A DNA stretch of 64,000 nucleotides from Microbacterium pullorum (lineage in GTDB: Bacteria; Actinomycetota; Actinomycetes; Actinomycetales; Microbacteriaceae), in NCBI RefSeq assembly GCF_014836535.1, contig NZ_JACSQP010000006.1, positions 124,001 through 188,000 of the forward strand, given 5' to 3'. A program made the position numbers and the translations under genes. Below are positions 32,886 through 41,651 of this stretch, piece by piece. A model generated the notes under the pieces. The model had not been told where the DNA came from, did not search any database, and saw nothing but the letters and a program-made list of their open reading frames with translations. Each line of letters opens with the position of its first letter. The first letter of the stretch is position 1.

Positions 32886-34562
32886 ATGCTCCATACACGT
32901 AAACGACGCGGAGCCCTGCTGGCCGCCGCGGGCGTGGCCATGGCCGCGCTCGTGCTGTCGGGCTGTTCGAGCCAGCGCGACGCCGGCACCGACGACGCGA
33001 CCGGCGACGCCGATGTCGACGGCACCTTCGTCTTCGGTGCCTCCGCCGACCCCGCGAGCCTCGACCCGGCGTTCGCCCAGGACGGCGAGACGTTCCGCGT
33101 CGCGCGCCAGATCTTCGAGGGCCTCGTGGGCACCGAGCCCGGCACCGCCGACCCGGCGCCGCTGCTGGCGGAGTCGTGGGAGTCCTCCGAGGACGGCCTG
33201 ACCCACACGTTCGCGCTCAAGGAGGGCGTGACCTTCCACGACGGCACGGAGTTCAACGCCGAAGCGGTGTGCGCCAACTTCGACCGCTGGTACAACTGGG
33301 AGGGCCTGGCCGCCAGCGAGGCGCTGGGCTATTACTACAACAAGCTCTTCCGCGGCTACGCCTCCGACCCCTCGACGGCGGTCTACGCCTCGTGCTCGGC
33401 CGACGACGACACCACGGCCACCGTCACGCTGAACCAGCCGTTCGCCGGCTTCATCCCGGCGCTGTCGCTGCCGGCGTTCTCGATGCAGAGCCCCGCCGCG
33501 ATGGCGGAGTTCGCCGCCGCCGAGGTCGGCGGCACGGCCGAGGCCCCGACGCTGTCGGAGTACGCCATGGGGCACCCCTCGGGCACCGGCCCGTACGCCT
33601 TCTCGGAGTGGGCACCGGGTGAGCAGGTCACCCTCGTCGCCAATGAGGACTACTGGGGCGACGCCGGTCAGATCGACGAGATCATCTTCCGCACGATCGA
33701 TGACCCGACCGCACGCCGCCAGGCGCTGGAGTCCGGCTCGATCGACGGCTACGACCTGGTCGGCCCCGCCGACACCGCCGCCCTCGAGGACAAGGGCTTC
33801 ACGATGGTGTCGCGCCCGCCGTTCACCGTCCTCTACCTCGCGTTCAACCAGGCCGTGCCCGAGCTGCAGGACCCGCTCGTGCGCGAAGCGCTGTCGTACG
33901 CGATCGACAAGGACGCCCTCATCACGCAGGTGCTCCCTGAGGGTACCGAGAAGGCGACGCAGTTCATCCCCGACACCGTCAACGGGTACAACGACGACGT
34001 CACCACCTACGAGTACGACCCCGCCAAGGCGCACGAGCTGCTCGCCGAGGCCGGCTACACCGAGGCCAACCCGCTGACGCTGACGTTCAACTACCCCGTC
34101 AACGTGTCGCGCCCCTACATGCCCGACCCGGAGCAGATCTTCACCGTGCTCTCGGCTCAGCTGGGTGAAGTCGGCGTCGTCACCAACCCGGTCTCCAACG
34201 AGTGGGGCGACTACCTCGACCTCATCACCGGCGGCACCGAGCACGGCATCCACCTGCTTGGCTGGACGGGCGACTACAACGACACCGACAACTTCGTCGG
34301 TGTGTTCTTCGGCGGTCAGTCGGCCGAGTGGGGCTTCGACAACCCGGCACTGTTCCAGGCGCTGGCGGAAGCCCGCGGCATCCCGAACCTCGAGGAGCAG
34401 TCGGCTCTCTACGAGGACATCAACGAGATGGTCGCGACCTTCATCCCGGGTGTGCCGCTGGCCCACCCGGCGCCGACCCTCGCGTTCGATCCGCGTGTGG
34501 AGAGCTACCCGGCGAGCCCTGTCAACGACGAGGTCTTCAACCAGATCGTCCTGACCGAGTAA
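32886..34562 (+). CDS. Peptide/oligopeptide ABC transporter substrate-binding lipoprotein (family 5)
   Basis: The 558 residues start with a lipoprotein signal peptide (basic HTRKRRG, hydrophobic core, lipobox LSGC, Cys at about 27). The mature part follows the SBP family 5 plan: FVFGASADPASLDPAFAQDG, then ARQIFEGLVG, VTFHDGTEFNAEAV, and HPSGTGPYAFSEW. Such proteins bind di/oligopeptides or, less often, nickel or glycosides. Two permease genes follow on the same strand, and the fused ATPase gene faces them. Confidence 0.92.
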   Translation: MLHTRKRRGALLAAAGVAMAALVLSGCSSQRDAGTDDATGDADVDGTFVFGASADPASLDPAFAQDGETFRVARQIFEGLVGTEPGTADPAPLLAESWESSEDGLTHTFALKEGVTFHDGTEFNAEAVCANFDRWYNWEGLAASEALGYYYNKLFRGYASDPSTAVYASCSADDDTTATVTLNQPFAGFIPALSLPAFSMQSPAAMAEFAAAEVGGTAEAPTLSEYAMGHPSGTGPYAFSEWAPGEQVTLVANEDYWGDAGQIDEIIFRTIDDPTARRQALESGSIDGYDLVGPADTAALEDKGFTMVSRPPFTVLYLAFNQAVPELQDPLVREALSYAIDKDALITQVLPEGTEKATQFIPDTVNGYNDDVTTYEYDPAKAHELLAEAGYTEANPLTLTFNYPVNVSRPYMPDPEQIFTVLSAQLGEVGVVTNPVSNEWGDYLDLITGGTEHGIHLLGWTGDYNDTDNFVGVFFGGQSAEWGFDNPALFQALAEARGIPNLEEQSALYEDINEMVATFIPGVPLAHPAPTLAFDPRVESYPASPVNDEVFNQIVLTE

Positions 34563-34654
34563 GCGCGGCCTGTGCCGCAATGTGCGGTGCGGGATGAGGC
34601 CCGTCCTCCTCCCGCACCGCACTCCGACGCCGACGACGACGAGAGACTCCCGCA

Positions 34655-35659
34655 TTGCTGCGCACCATCGGTAAGAGGCTGCTGCTTCTGATCCCCACCC
34701 TGTTCGGGTTGAGCCTGCTGCTGTTCTTCTGGGTCCGGGCGCTGCCCGGTGGACCGGCCGTCGCCCTGCTGGGCGAACGTGCCACCCCTGAAGCGGTGGC
34801 GCGCATCAACGAGCTGTACGGCTTCAACGAGCCGATCGTGCAGCAGTACTTCACGTGGATAGGCAAGCTGCTCTCGGGAGACTTCGGCGTCTCGCTGCAG
34901 ACCGGGCGCCCGGTGACCGAGGAGTTCCTCCGCCGGTTCCCCGCCACCATCGAGCTGTCGCTGCTGGCGCTCATCCTCGCGGTGGGCATCGGCATTCCGC
35001 TGGGATACTGGGCCGCCCGTCGCCACGGCAAGTTCACCGATCACGCGTCGGTCGTGCTCAGCCTCGTCGGCATCACGATCCCGGTGTTCTTCCTGGCGTT
35101 CATCCTCAAGTACATCTTCGCCGTGCAGCTGGGCTGGCTCCCCAGCGACGGCAGGCAGAACCCCCGCATCGACGCGACGCACTACACCGGGTTCTATGTG
35201 CTCGACGGCATCCTCACGGGCGAGTGGGATGCCGCGTGGGACGCGTTCCTGCATCTGCTCCTGCCCGCCATCGCGCTCGGGACGATCCCGCTCGCGATCA
35301 TCGTGCGCATCACGCGCGCCTCGGTGCTCGAGGTGCAGAACGCCGACTACGTGCGCACCGGCAACGCCAAGGGCATCTCGCGCGCCACGCTGCGCGACCG
35401 CTTCATCCTGCGCAACGCCATGTTGCCGGTGATCACCACGGTGGGCCTGCAGGCGGGCCTGCTGCTGTCGGGGGCGATCCTCACCGAGACGGTGTTCGCC
35501 TTCCCGGGCATCGGCTCGTTCCTGGCCGGTGCGATCTTCAACCGCGACTTCCCGGTGCTGCAGGGCTTCATCATCTTCATCGCCATCGTCTACGCGCTCA
35601 TCAACCTGCTGGTGGATGTGTCGTACAGCGTCATCGACCCGAGAGTGAGGGTCTCGTGA
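34655..35659 (+). CDS. ABC transporter permease, DppB/OppB type
   Basis: The likely start is TTG at 34655 with only a weak GAGAG upstream; 334 residues. It begins with a membrane helix (KRLLLLIPTLFGLSLLLFF) and an RALPGGP segment, the usual DppB opening. The later part has the EAA-type loop region at RTGNAKGISRATLRDRFILRNAMLPVI and LTETVFAFPGIG. It overlaps the next permease start by 4 bases. Confidence 0.92.
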   Translation: MLRTIGKRLLLLIPTLFGLSLLLFFWVRALPGGPAVALLGERATPEAVARINELYGFNEPIVQQYFTWIGKLLSGDFGVSLQTGRPVTEEFLRRFPATIELSLLALILAVGIGIPLGYWAARRHGKFTDHASVVLSLVGITIPVFFLAFILKYIFAVQLGWLPSDGRQNPRIDATHYTGFYVLDGILTGEWDAAWDAFLHLLLPAIALGTIPLAIIVRITRASVLEVQNADYVRTGNAKGISRATLRDRFILRNAMLPVITTVGLQAGLLLSGAILTETVFAFPGIGSFLAGAIFNRDFPVLQGFIIFIAIVYALINLLVDVSYSVIDPRVRVS

Positions 35660-36615
35660 GTTCCAGCATCCTGCCGCCCGCCCCGAGCGGAGGCCCGGTC
35701 GACGACACCGCGGTCGTCGACCGCGAACTCCTGGCCGCGCAGTCGCCGGGCGGATTCTGGCGCGACGTGTTCCGGCGGCTCCGCCGCAACCCCGCGGCGT
35801 GGGCCGGCGCCGTGATCGTGGCGGTCTTCGTGCTCATCGCGGTGTTCGCGCCGTGGCTCGCGCCCTACCCCGAGATGGCGCTGCCCGGGGCGAAGTACAT
35901 CACCCCCACCTACATCCCCGGTCCCGGTGAGCTGCCGCAGTTCCCGCTCGGGCTCGACCGCTTCGGCGGCGACGTGCTGTCCAAGCTCATCTGGGGTGCG
36001 CAGGCGTCGCTCATGATCGGTGTGGTCTCCACGATCTTCGGACTCGCCGGCGGTGCTGTGCTGGGTCTTCTGGCCGGTACGTTCGGTGGCTGGGTCGACA
36101 ACGCGGTGATGCGCGTCGTCGACATCCTGCTGTCGGTGCCGAGCCTGCTGCTGGCCGTGTCGATCGCCGCCGTGCTCGGCCAGTCGCAGCTGTCGGTCAT
36201 GATCGCCGTCGGAGCCTCCCAGGTGCCGATCTTCGCCCGCCTGCTGCGCGCCTCCATGCTGCAGCAGCGGTCGGCCGACTACGTGCTGTCGGCGCAGACC
36301 CTCGGCCTCGGCCGCGGCCGCATCACGATGAGCCACGTGCTGCCCAACAGCATCGGACCCGTCATCGTGCAGGGCACCCTGACGCTTGCGACGGCGGTCA
36401 TCGACGCCGCGGCGCTGTCGTTCCTCGGTCTCGGCGGCGGTCGCCCCGAGACGGCGGAATGGGGCCGCATGCTCACCTACGCGCAGGCGGAGCTCGCCAT
36501 CGCGCCGTGGCTGGCGTTCCTCCCCGGCATCTGCATCGCCGTCACCGCGCTCGGCTTCACCCTGCTGGGCGAGGCGCTGCGCGAGGCGATGGACCCCCGC
36601 ACGCGCGGGCGCTGA
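35656..36615 (+). CDS. ABC transporter permease, DppC/OppC type
   Basis: GTG at 35656 overlaps the dppB-like stop (GTGA). The 319 residues have a cytosolic N-terminus with FRRLRRNPAAWAGAVIV (the OppC N-terminal domain), an FPLGLDRFGGDVLSKLIWGAQ segment, and the coupling loop YVLSAQTLGLGRGRITMSHVLPN. SFLGLGGGRPETAEWGRML is typical of DppC. Pairs with the upstream permease. Confidence 0.92.
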   Translation: MSSSILPPAPSGGPVDDTAVVDRELLAAQSPGGFWRDVFRRLRRNPAAWAGAVIVAVFVLIAVFAPWLAPYPEMALPGAKYITPTYIPGPGELPQFPLGLDRFGGDVLSKLIWGAQASLMIGVVSTIFGLAGGAVLGLLAGTFGGWVDNAVMRVVDILLSVPSLLLAVSIAAVLGQSQLSVMIAVGASQVPIFARLLRASMLQQRSADYVLSAQTLGLGRGRITMSHVLPNSIGPVIVQGTLTLATAVIDAAALSFLGLGGGRPETAEWGRMLTYAQAELAIAPWLAFLPGICIAVTALGFTLLGEALREAMDPRTRGR

Positions 36616-36654
36616 GCGCGGGCCGGTCCATCCCGGCGGTGGTCGAGCGCCGTC

Positions 36655-38403
36655 TCAGACGGCGATGTCGAGCTCGTTGCCCGGGATGGATGCCAGCAGC
36701 GCGCGGGTGTACGGGTCGCGGGCGTTGGTGAAGATCTCCTCGGAGGTCGCCGCCTCCACCAGTTCCCCGTTCTTCATGACGCAGACGTAATCGCTGATGA
36801 GACGCACCACGGCCAGGTCGTGCGAGATGAAGAGGTAGCTCTGGCCGTACTCGCGCTGCAGGTCTCCCAGGAGCCGCAGGATCTGCGCCTGCACGAGCAC
36901 GTCCAGTGCAGACACCGGCTCGTCGCACACGATGAGATCGGGAGACAGGGCGAGCGCCCGTGCGATGGCCACGCGCTGCCGCTGGCCGCCGGAGAGCTCC
37001 GCGGGGTAGCGGCGCAGCATCGTCTGCGGCAGGGCCACGTCGTCCATGAGCTGCCGCACGCGGGCGGCGCGCTGCTTCGCCGAGCCCCGGCGGTAGAACA
37101 CCAACGGCTCCTCGATGATCCGCTCGATCGTGAACATCGGGTTCAGTGACGAATACGGGTCCTGGAAGATCGGCTGCACCTTCTGGCGGAAGCTGCGCAG
37201 GTCCCGCCCGTTCAGCGACGCGACGTCCTGCCCGTCGAAGCGGATGGCCCCGGCCGTGGGATCGACGGCCTTGAGGATCATGCGCGCCGTCGTGGTCTTG
37301 CCCGACCCCGACTCGCCGACGATCGCCACCGTCTCCCCGCGCGGGATCGCGAACGACACGTCCTTGACCGCCGCGAAGTCCTCCTTGCTGCCGCGCACCT
37401 TGTAGACCTTGGTGAGCCCGTCCACCTCGAGGATGTTGGCGACGTCGGCTGCCGCGCCGGGAGCCTGCGATATGCGCGGGGTCGCGGTGGCCGGCGGGGT
37501 CGCCGTGGCGGGTGCCGACTCGGCGGGGGCGAGGGGAGTGGGCGAGGCGGAATCCGTCGTCTTGGTCGCGGTGCCGCGGAACACCTCCGGCCGCAGCCGG
37601 ACGGCGGCCACCGAGGGTGCGGCGGCGACGAGCGCCTTGGTGTATTCGGCCTGCGGGTCCTCGAGGATCTGGCGTGCGGGGCCCTGCTCGACGATCCGGC
37701 CGCGGTGCATCACGATCACCCGTGAGGCGCGCTCGGCGGCCAGTCCCAGGTCGTGGGTGATGAGCATGACGGCGGTGCCGAGCTCGCCGGTCATGCGGCC
37801 GAGCTGGTCGAGGATGGTCTTCTGCACCGTGACGTCGAGGGCGCTGGTGGGCTCGTCGGCGATGAGCAGGCGCGGGTTGCAGGCCAGGCCTATGGCGATG
37901 AGGGCGCGCTGGCGCATGCCGCCCGAGAACTCGTGCGGGTACTGTTTGGCACGCTTCTCGGCATCGGGGAGGCCCGCGGCCGCGAGGGTCTCGACGACCT
38001 TCTTGGCGACGTTGGAGCGGGTGGCCATGCCGTGGGCGAGCAGGGTCTCGGCGATCTGCGTGCCGATGCGCGAGACCGGGTTGAGGTTGGACATGGGGTC
38101 CTGCGGCACGAGCCCGATCGACCGACCGCGGATCTTGCGCATCACCGATTCGGGGGCGCCGACGAGTTCCTGCCCGTCGAGGGTGATGCTGCCCTCGGCG
38201 ATGCGGCCGTTGCCGGAGAGCAGGCCGATCACGGCCATCGCGGTCGTCGACTTGCCCGACCCCGATTCCCCGACGATGGCGAGGGTCTCTCCGGCGGCGA
38301 GATCGAAGCCGATGTTCTCGACGGCGCGCACGGAGCCGTCCATCGTTGCGAACTCGACGGCGAGATCGCGGACCTGCAGCAGCGGCGCGGCATCCTGTGG
38401 CAT
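36655..38403 (-). CDS. Fused dipeptide ABC transporter ATPase (DppD-DppF)
   Basis: ATG at 38403 with GGATGGAG upstream gives 582 residues; two ATGs at 38412 and 38439 are possible alternatives. It contains two complete ABC ATPases: the first with GESGSGKST, VPQDPMSNLNP and FSGGMRQRA; the second with GESGSGKTT, IFQDPYSSLNP and LSGGQRQRV. A linker of about 60 residues rich in Ala, Pro and Thr joins them. Each half has the oligopeptide-type C-terminal region. It presumably powers the permeases at 34655-36615, though it lies on the opposite strand and converges with them, so it needs its own promoter. Confidence 0.92.
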   Translation of the reverse strand: MPQDAAPLLQVRDLAVEFATMDGSVRAVENIGFDLAAGETLAIVGESGSGKSTTAMAVIGLLSGNGRIAEGSITLDGQELVGAPESVMRKIRGRSIGLVPQDPMSNLNPVSRIGTQIAETLLAHGMATRSNVAKKVVETLAAAGLPDAEKRAKQYPHEFSGGMRQRALIAIGLACNPRLLIADEPTSALDVTVQKTILDQLGRMTGELGTAVMLITHDLGLAAERASRVIVMHRGRIVEQGPARQILEDPQAEYTKALVAAAPSVAAVRLRPEVFRGTATKTTDSASPTPLAPAESAPATATPPATATPRISQAPGAAADVANILEVDGLTKVYKVRGSKEDFAAVKDVSFAIPRGETVAIVGESGSGKTTTARMILKAVDPTAGAIRFDGQDVASLNGRDLRSFRQKVQPIFQDPYSSLNPMFTIERIIEEPLVFYRRGSAKQRAARVRQLMDDVALPQTMLRRYPAELSGGQRQRVAIARALALSPDLIVCDEPVSALDVLVQAQILRLLGDLQREYGQSYLFISHDLAVVRLISDYVCVMKNGELVEAATSEEIFTNARDPYTRALLASIPGNELDIAV

Positions 38404-38482
38404 GCGCTCCATCCTGCCGTGCCGCCGCGTCGCGCGCACGAATCGGGCGACAGCCTTTACTCGTTCGTAACGCGGGCCGCCT

Positions 38483-38555
38483 GTCGGAATTCAGGCGGAG
38501 CGGTGCCGGCAGCGGTTTCGGCGGCCGAAACCGCGCCCACGGCCTGAATTCCGAC
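38483..38555. repeat. 73-bp nested inverted repeat
   Basis: Outer perfect 14-base arms (GTCGGAATTCAGGC at 38483-38496 and complement at 38542-38555) enclose inner perfect 11-base arms (GCGGTTTCGGC at 38512-38522 and 38524-38534) separated by one base. Confidence 0.8.
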
Positions 38556-38633
38556 GGCATTCGCGCGCGGCGGGCACCGGCACCCCGCCCCCTGCACGCC
38601 GTCCCGGCACGCCCGCCCCGGCCCCGCCGCCAT

Positions 38634-38713
38634 CCCCGGAACAGGAGATCTCCCCAGAACAGGCTGTTTCCGGTGCGGATCGTCCTGTCCCGGTGCGTTC
38701 TCCTGTCTTCGGG
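38634..38713. repeat. 80-bp complex inverted repeat
   Basis: Outer arms CCCCGGAACAGGAGA (38634-38648) and TTCTCCTGTCTTCGGG (38698-38713) pair imperfectly. Inside are GGAGATCTCC (38644-38653, perfect palindrome) and repeated GAACAGG/CCTGTCCCGG segments. Confidence 0.65.
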
Positions 38714-38747
38714 ATGCCGCGCCCGGCCACCGCGAGCACCGGCCCAG

Positions 38748-41372
38748 TCACCAGCGCGCGAGCACCTCGGCGGCACGTGTGCGTTCCGGCTCCGGGAGGG
38801 CCAGCGCCACGGCCTCGGCGAGGGTGAGACCCTCGCCGAGCGCCTCACCCTCGGCGACCAGCTGCGGCGCGGTGGCCCGCGCCGCATCCAGCGACAGCGA
38901 ATGCACCGTGAACGCCTCCACGTCGAACACGCCGACCCGGTGGCGGATGGCCGTCGCCGCGGCCGACAGTGCCCCGGCCAGCCGCGGCTCCCCGCGGGCG
39001 GCGGCCACCGCGCACAGGCCCTCGAGCCCGTAGGCCGCGCCCTCCTCGTGGCGCAGCCGCAGCGAATCCAGCAGGGTGCGCACGAACACCCGCTCGGCCT
39101 CGTCGACCGACCCCCGCACGATCAGCAGCCGCCCCTTCTGGTTGTCGGCGATCGACCGGGTGAACAGGTCGCCGCCCTCTTCGGCGATGGCGGTGGCCCG
39201 TTCCAGGTGTGCGAGCGCATCATCGATCGAGCCGCGCAGCCACGCCACCCGGCCGAGCGACACCCGCGTGATCGCCTCGCCCCACGGGTTGCCGATCGTG
39301 TGCAGCCGCGCGACCGCCTCGTTCAGTTCGCTCTCGGCCCGGTCGACGTCGGGATCGGGCAGCTGCACCCGCGCGGTCGCCCGCGCGGCGAACGCCATCG
39401 CCGCGGCATCCTCGTCGCCACTCTCGGAGAACAGCCGCGTCACTTCCCCGAGTCCCGCGACCACCTCCTGCGCGGGGCGCTGCCACAGCTGCCCCCACAG
39501 TGAGAAGAACCAGGCCACCGCCCGGGTGTGCTGTGTGATGGGCTGGTCCTTGGCGAGCAGCTCCAGCATCCACACCCGCACGCCCGCGAACAGGCCCATG
39601 ATCCACCAGTAGATGAGCAACGCCCACGCGAAGTCGCCGGCGTCGTCGAGCCGGTCGGTGTGGACGAGATGCCGCACGGCGGCGCGCAGGTTCGCCAGCT
39701 GCAGACCGAGCTCGGCCACCGCCTGCGCCCGGCCCCCCCCCCCCAGTTGCGGGGCCAGGCGCACGACGAGGCCGCGGTAGTAGTCGGCGTGCGCGGCCCG
39801 CACGAGATCGGCCTCGCCCCGCTCCTCCAGCCGCCCGACCGCGTACTCCCGCACGATCGCCAGCAGCGACAGCACGCTGCGTCCGTCGAAGTCGGTCTGC
39901 GTCACCAGCGAGCCGTCCACGAGGGCCGCGAGCCCCTCGATCGCCCCGCCCTCCCACGCCCGCCCCGGCTCGAGCGCCTCGACGGCCTCGAGCGTGAACC
40001 GCTCCGCGAACACGCCGAGGTCCTCCAGCAGCGCCCGCTGCGCGGCTGGGAGCAGGCTCACGCTCCACTCCAGCGTCGCGCGCATCGTGCGATGCCGCTC
40101 CGGCATGTCGCGCACCGCCGCCGTCAGCAGCGGCAGGCTGCGCTCCAGACGCTCGGCGATCGCGTGCGGGGACAGCATCCGCACCTTCGCCGCCGCCAGT
40201 TCGATCGCCAGCGGCAGCCCCTGCAGTCGGCGGCAGATGTCCATCACCGCGCCGGCGTTCGATTCGGCCAGTGCGAAGGCGGGCGCGGCGGCCTGCGCGC
40301 GGTCGACGAACAGTGCGCAGGCGCTCGAGCGCTCGGCCCGCTCGAGGGTGGCGGGCACGCCGTCGGCGGGGGTCGTCAGCGCCTGCACGTCGTACACGCG
40401 CTCGCCGCGGATGCGCAGCACCACCCGGCTCGTGACGAGGAAGCTCGCCAGCGGCGCCACGGTGTACAGCCGCACCAGCACGGGTGCGGCATCCATGATC
40501 TGTTCGAAGTTGTCGAGCGCGATCAGCACGTGCCGCCCCTCCAGGGCGCGGGAGATGCGCTCCTCGATGGCGGCTTCGCCGTTGTCGCGGATGCCGAGGC
40601 TGTAGGCGATCGTCGGCAGCAGCAGCGCTGGCTCCAGCACGTTCTCCAGCGCCACGAAGTACACCCCGTCGGGGAATTCGTGCGCAGCCGCGAGGCACAC
40701 CTCGATCGCCAGTCGGCTCTTGCCGATGCCACCGGGGCCGATGAGGCTCACGAGGCGGTCCCCGCCGTGGGTGAGCATGTGCACGACCGCGGTGACGTCG
40801 TCGGCGCGGCCGATCGTGGTGGTGTACGGCACCGGCACACGCGAGACGAGCGCCCCGGCGTGGGGCCCGTCGTCGTCGCGGTCGGCGGAGCGGGACTGCT
40901 CGAACCGCTCGGCCATGAGCGTCGCCAGATCATCGCCCAAGCGCGCCTCCAGTTCGTCCGCGGTGTGGAACGGGAGGTACGCCGCGGTGTCGTCGGACTG
41001 GATGCGAGCGATGAGCGCGGTGAGCCGCTCATCGCGGGCGGCGCCGGCTTTGACATAGATGAGCTTGGGCATGGATGCCGGGGCGAGGTTGTACTCGTCC
41101 TCGAGCCCCGACACCTCCTCTTCCGGTGCCACCCAGCCGTAGCTGTCGGCGTAGATCCCGACGAACACGTCGCTCTGCTGCAGGTAGGACCGGTAGAGCG
41201 CCCGCGGCGGGTGGGGCCTGGCACCCAACTCGAACAGCACCGGGGCGAGTCGCAGCGCTTCGATCGCACGCCGGGCCGCCGCGCGCTCCTCGGCGAGCTC
41301 GCGGAGGGTGGAACTGACGAAAACACGGATCCGCTGGTCGGGCGTGCGGATCACGGGTGTCCCCCCGATCAT
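38748..41372 (-). CDS. DUF4062-STAND ATPase with TPR-like C-terminus
   Basis: The ATG at 41372 (GTG at 41378 also possible) gives 874 residues. Residues about 15-105 match DUF4062 (RIRVFVSSTLRELAEERAAA, then SDVFVGIYADSYGW and LEDEYNLA), a TIR-like sensor or effector domain. An NB-ARC/STAND ATPase follows: P-loop GPGGIGKSR at about 211-219, VLIALDNFEQ as Walker B, FLVTSRVVLRI, and GLPLAIELAAAK. The last 350 residues are helical repeats of TPR type. STAND proteins are switches that oligomerise on ligand binding, and several bacterial ones are antiphage defences. A regulator role is equally possible. A 12-base G run lies in the gene at residues about 543-547. Confidence 0.85.
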   Translation of the reverse strand: MIGGTPVIRTPDQRIRVFVSSTLRELAEERAAARRAIEALRLAPVLFELGARPHPPRALYRSYLQQSDVFVGIYADSYGWVAPEEEVSGLEDEYNLAPASMPKLIYVKAGAARDERLTALIARIQSDDTAAYLPFHTADELEARLGDDLATLMAERFEQSRSADRDDDGPHAGALVSRVPVPYTTTIGRADDVTAVVHMLTHGGDRLVSLIGPGGIGKSRLAIEVCLAAAHEFPDGVYFVALENVLEPALLLPTIAYSLGIRDNGEAAIEERISRALEGRHVLIALDNFEQIMDAAPVLVRLYTVAPLASFLVTSRVVLRIRGERVYDVQALTTPADGVPATLERAERSSACALFVDRAQAAAPAFALAESNAGAVMDICRRLQGLPLAIELAAAKVRMLSPHAIAERLERSLPLLTAAVRDMPERHRTMRATLEWSVSLLPAAQRALLEDLGVFAERFTLEAVEALEPGRAWEGGAIEGLAALVDGSLVTQTDFDGRSVLSLLAIVREYAVGRLEERGEADLVRAAHADYYRGLVVRLAPQLGGGGRAQAVAELGLQLANLRAAVRHLVHTDRLDDAGDFAWALLIYWWIMGLFAGVRVWMLELLAKDQPITQHTRAVAWFFSLWGQLWQRPAQEVVAGLGEVTRLFSESGDEDAAAMAFAARATARVQLPDPDVDRAESELNEAVARLHTIGNPWGEAITRVSLGRVAWLRGSIDDALAHLERATAIAEEGGDLFTRSIADNQKGRLLIVRGSVDEAERVFVRTLLDSLRLRHEEGAAYGLEGLCAVAAARGEPRLAGALSAAATAIRHRVGVFDVEAFTVHSLSLDAARATAPQLVAEGEALGEGLTLAEAVALALPEPERTRAAEVLARW
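39733..39744 (-). repeat. Homopolymeric 12-base G tract in the STAND gene
   Basis: Twelve C on the plus strand, read as G12 in the gene and encoding L-G-G-G-G. The frame is intact at twelve bases; gain or loss of one would shift it. Confidence 0.85.
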
Positions 41373-41420
41373 GTGCACATCATGGCCCGCCGAGGGAGGT
41401 CGCACCAGATGCCGCGGGCG

Positions 41421-41449
41421 CATATACCCCAGCATCTGCACGTCGTCAA
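41421..41449 (-). promoter_or_regulatory. Promoter of the STAND ATPase gene
   Basis: On the minus strand TTGACG (41449-41444), 17 bases, TATATG (41426-41421). Transcription would start near 41414, about 40 bases before the ATG at 41372. Confidence 0.55.
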
Positions 41450-41493
41450 GAATCCGGCTGGACATGGCGAGTCGCAAGACATATAGTTGTTCT

Positions 41494-41522
41494 TTGCGCT
41501 CCCTTCCCCTTGCCCTCATATG
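41494..41522 (+). promoter_or_regulatory. Possible rpoB promoter
   Basis: TTGCGC, 17 bases, CATATG. The -10 is weak, but the position gives a 120-base leader before rpoB. Stronger promoters may exist farther upstream. Confidence 0.3.
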
Positions 41523-41566
41523 GTGGTCGGCGGTGCCTGCGTTCCCCCGCTTCACAGCGGCGTGCG

Positions 41567-41610
41567 GTCGTCAGGCTTCGGGGATGAAAGGGAGCACTCC
41601 ACCTGACGAC
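41567..41610 (+). promoter_or_regulatory. Hairpin in the rpoB leader
   Basis: Perfect 9-base arms GTCGTCAGG and CCTGACGAC with a 26-base loop, 29 bases before the GGAGG of rpoB. It could be an mRNA control element. Confidence 0.45.
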
Positions 41611-41651
41611 AAGGAAAACGAGCCCTGCCCGGGCCCACGGAGGTAATCCCC

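Larger units (their letters stand above)
38404..38747. other. Non-coding gap with two large palindromic elements
   Basis: 344 bases without a gene, between two minus-strand genes. The promoter of the fused ATPase should lie close to 38404-38460 but was not identified. Confidence 0.7.

Noticed and set aside
39733..39744. G12 tract as evidence of a broken gene
   Set aside because: The frame is continuous through the tract and the protein is complete on both sides, so it is reported as a possible switch rather than a pseudogene.
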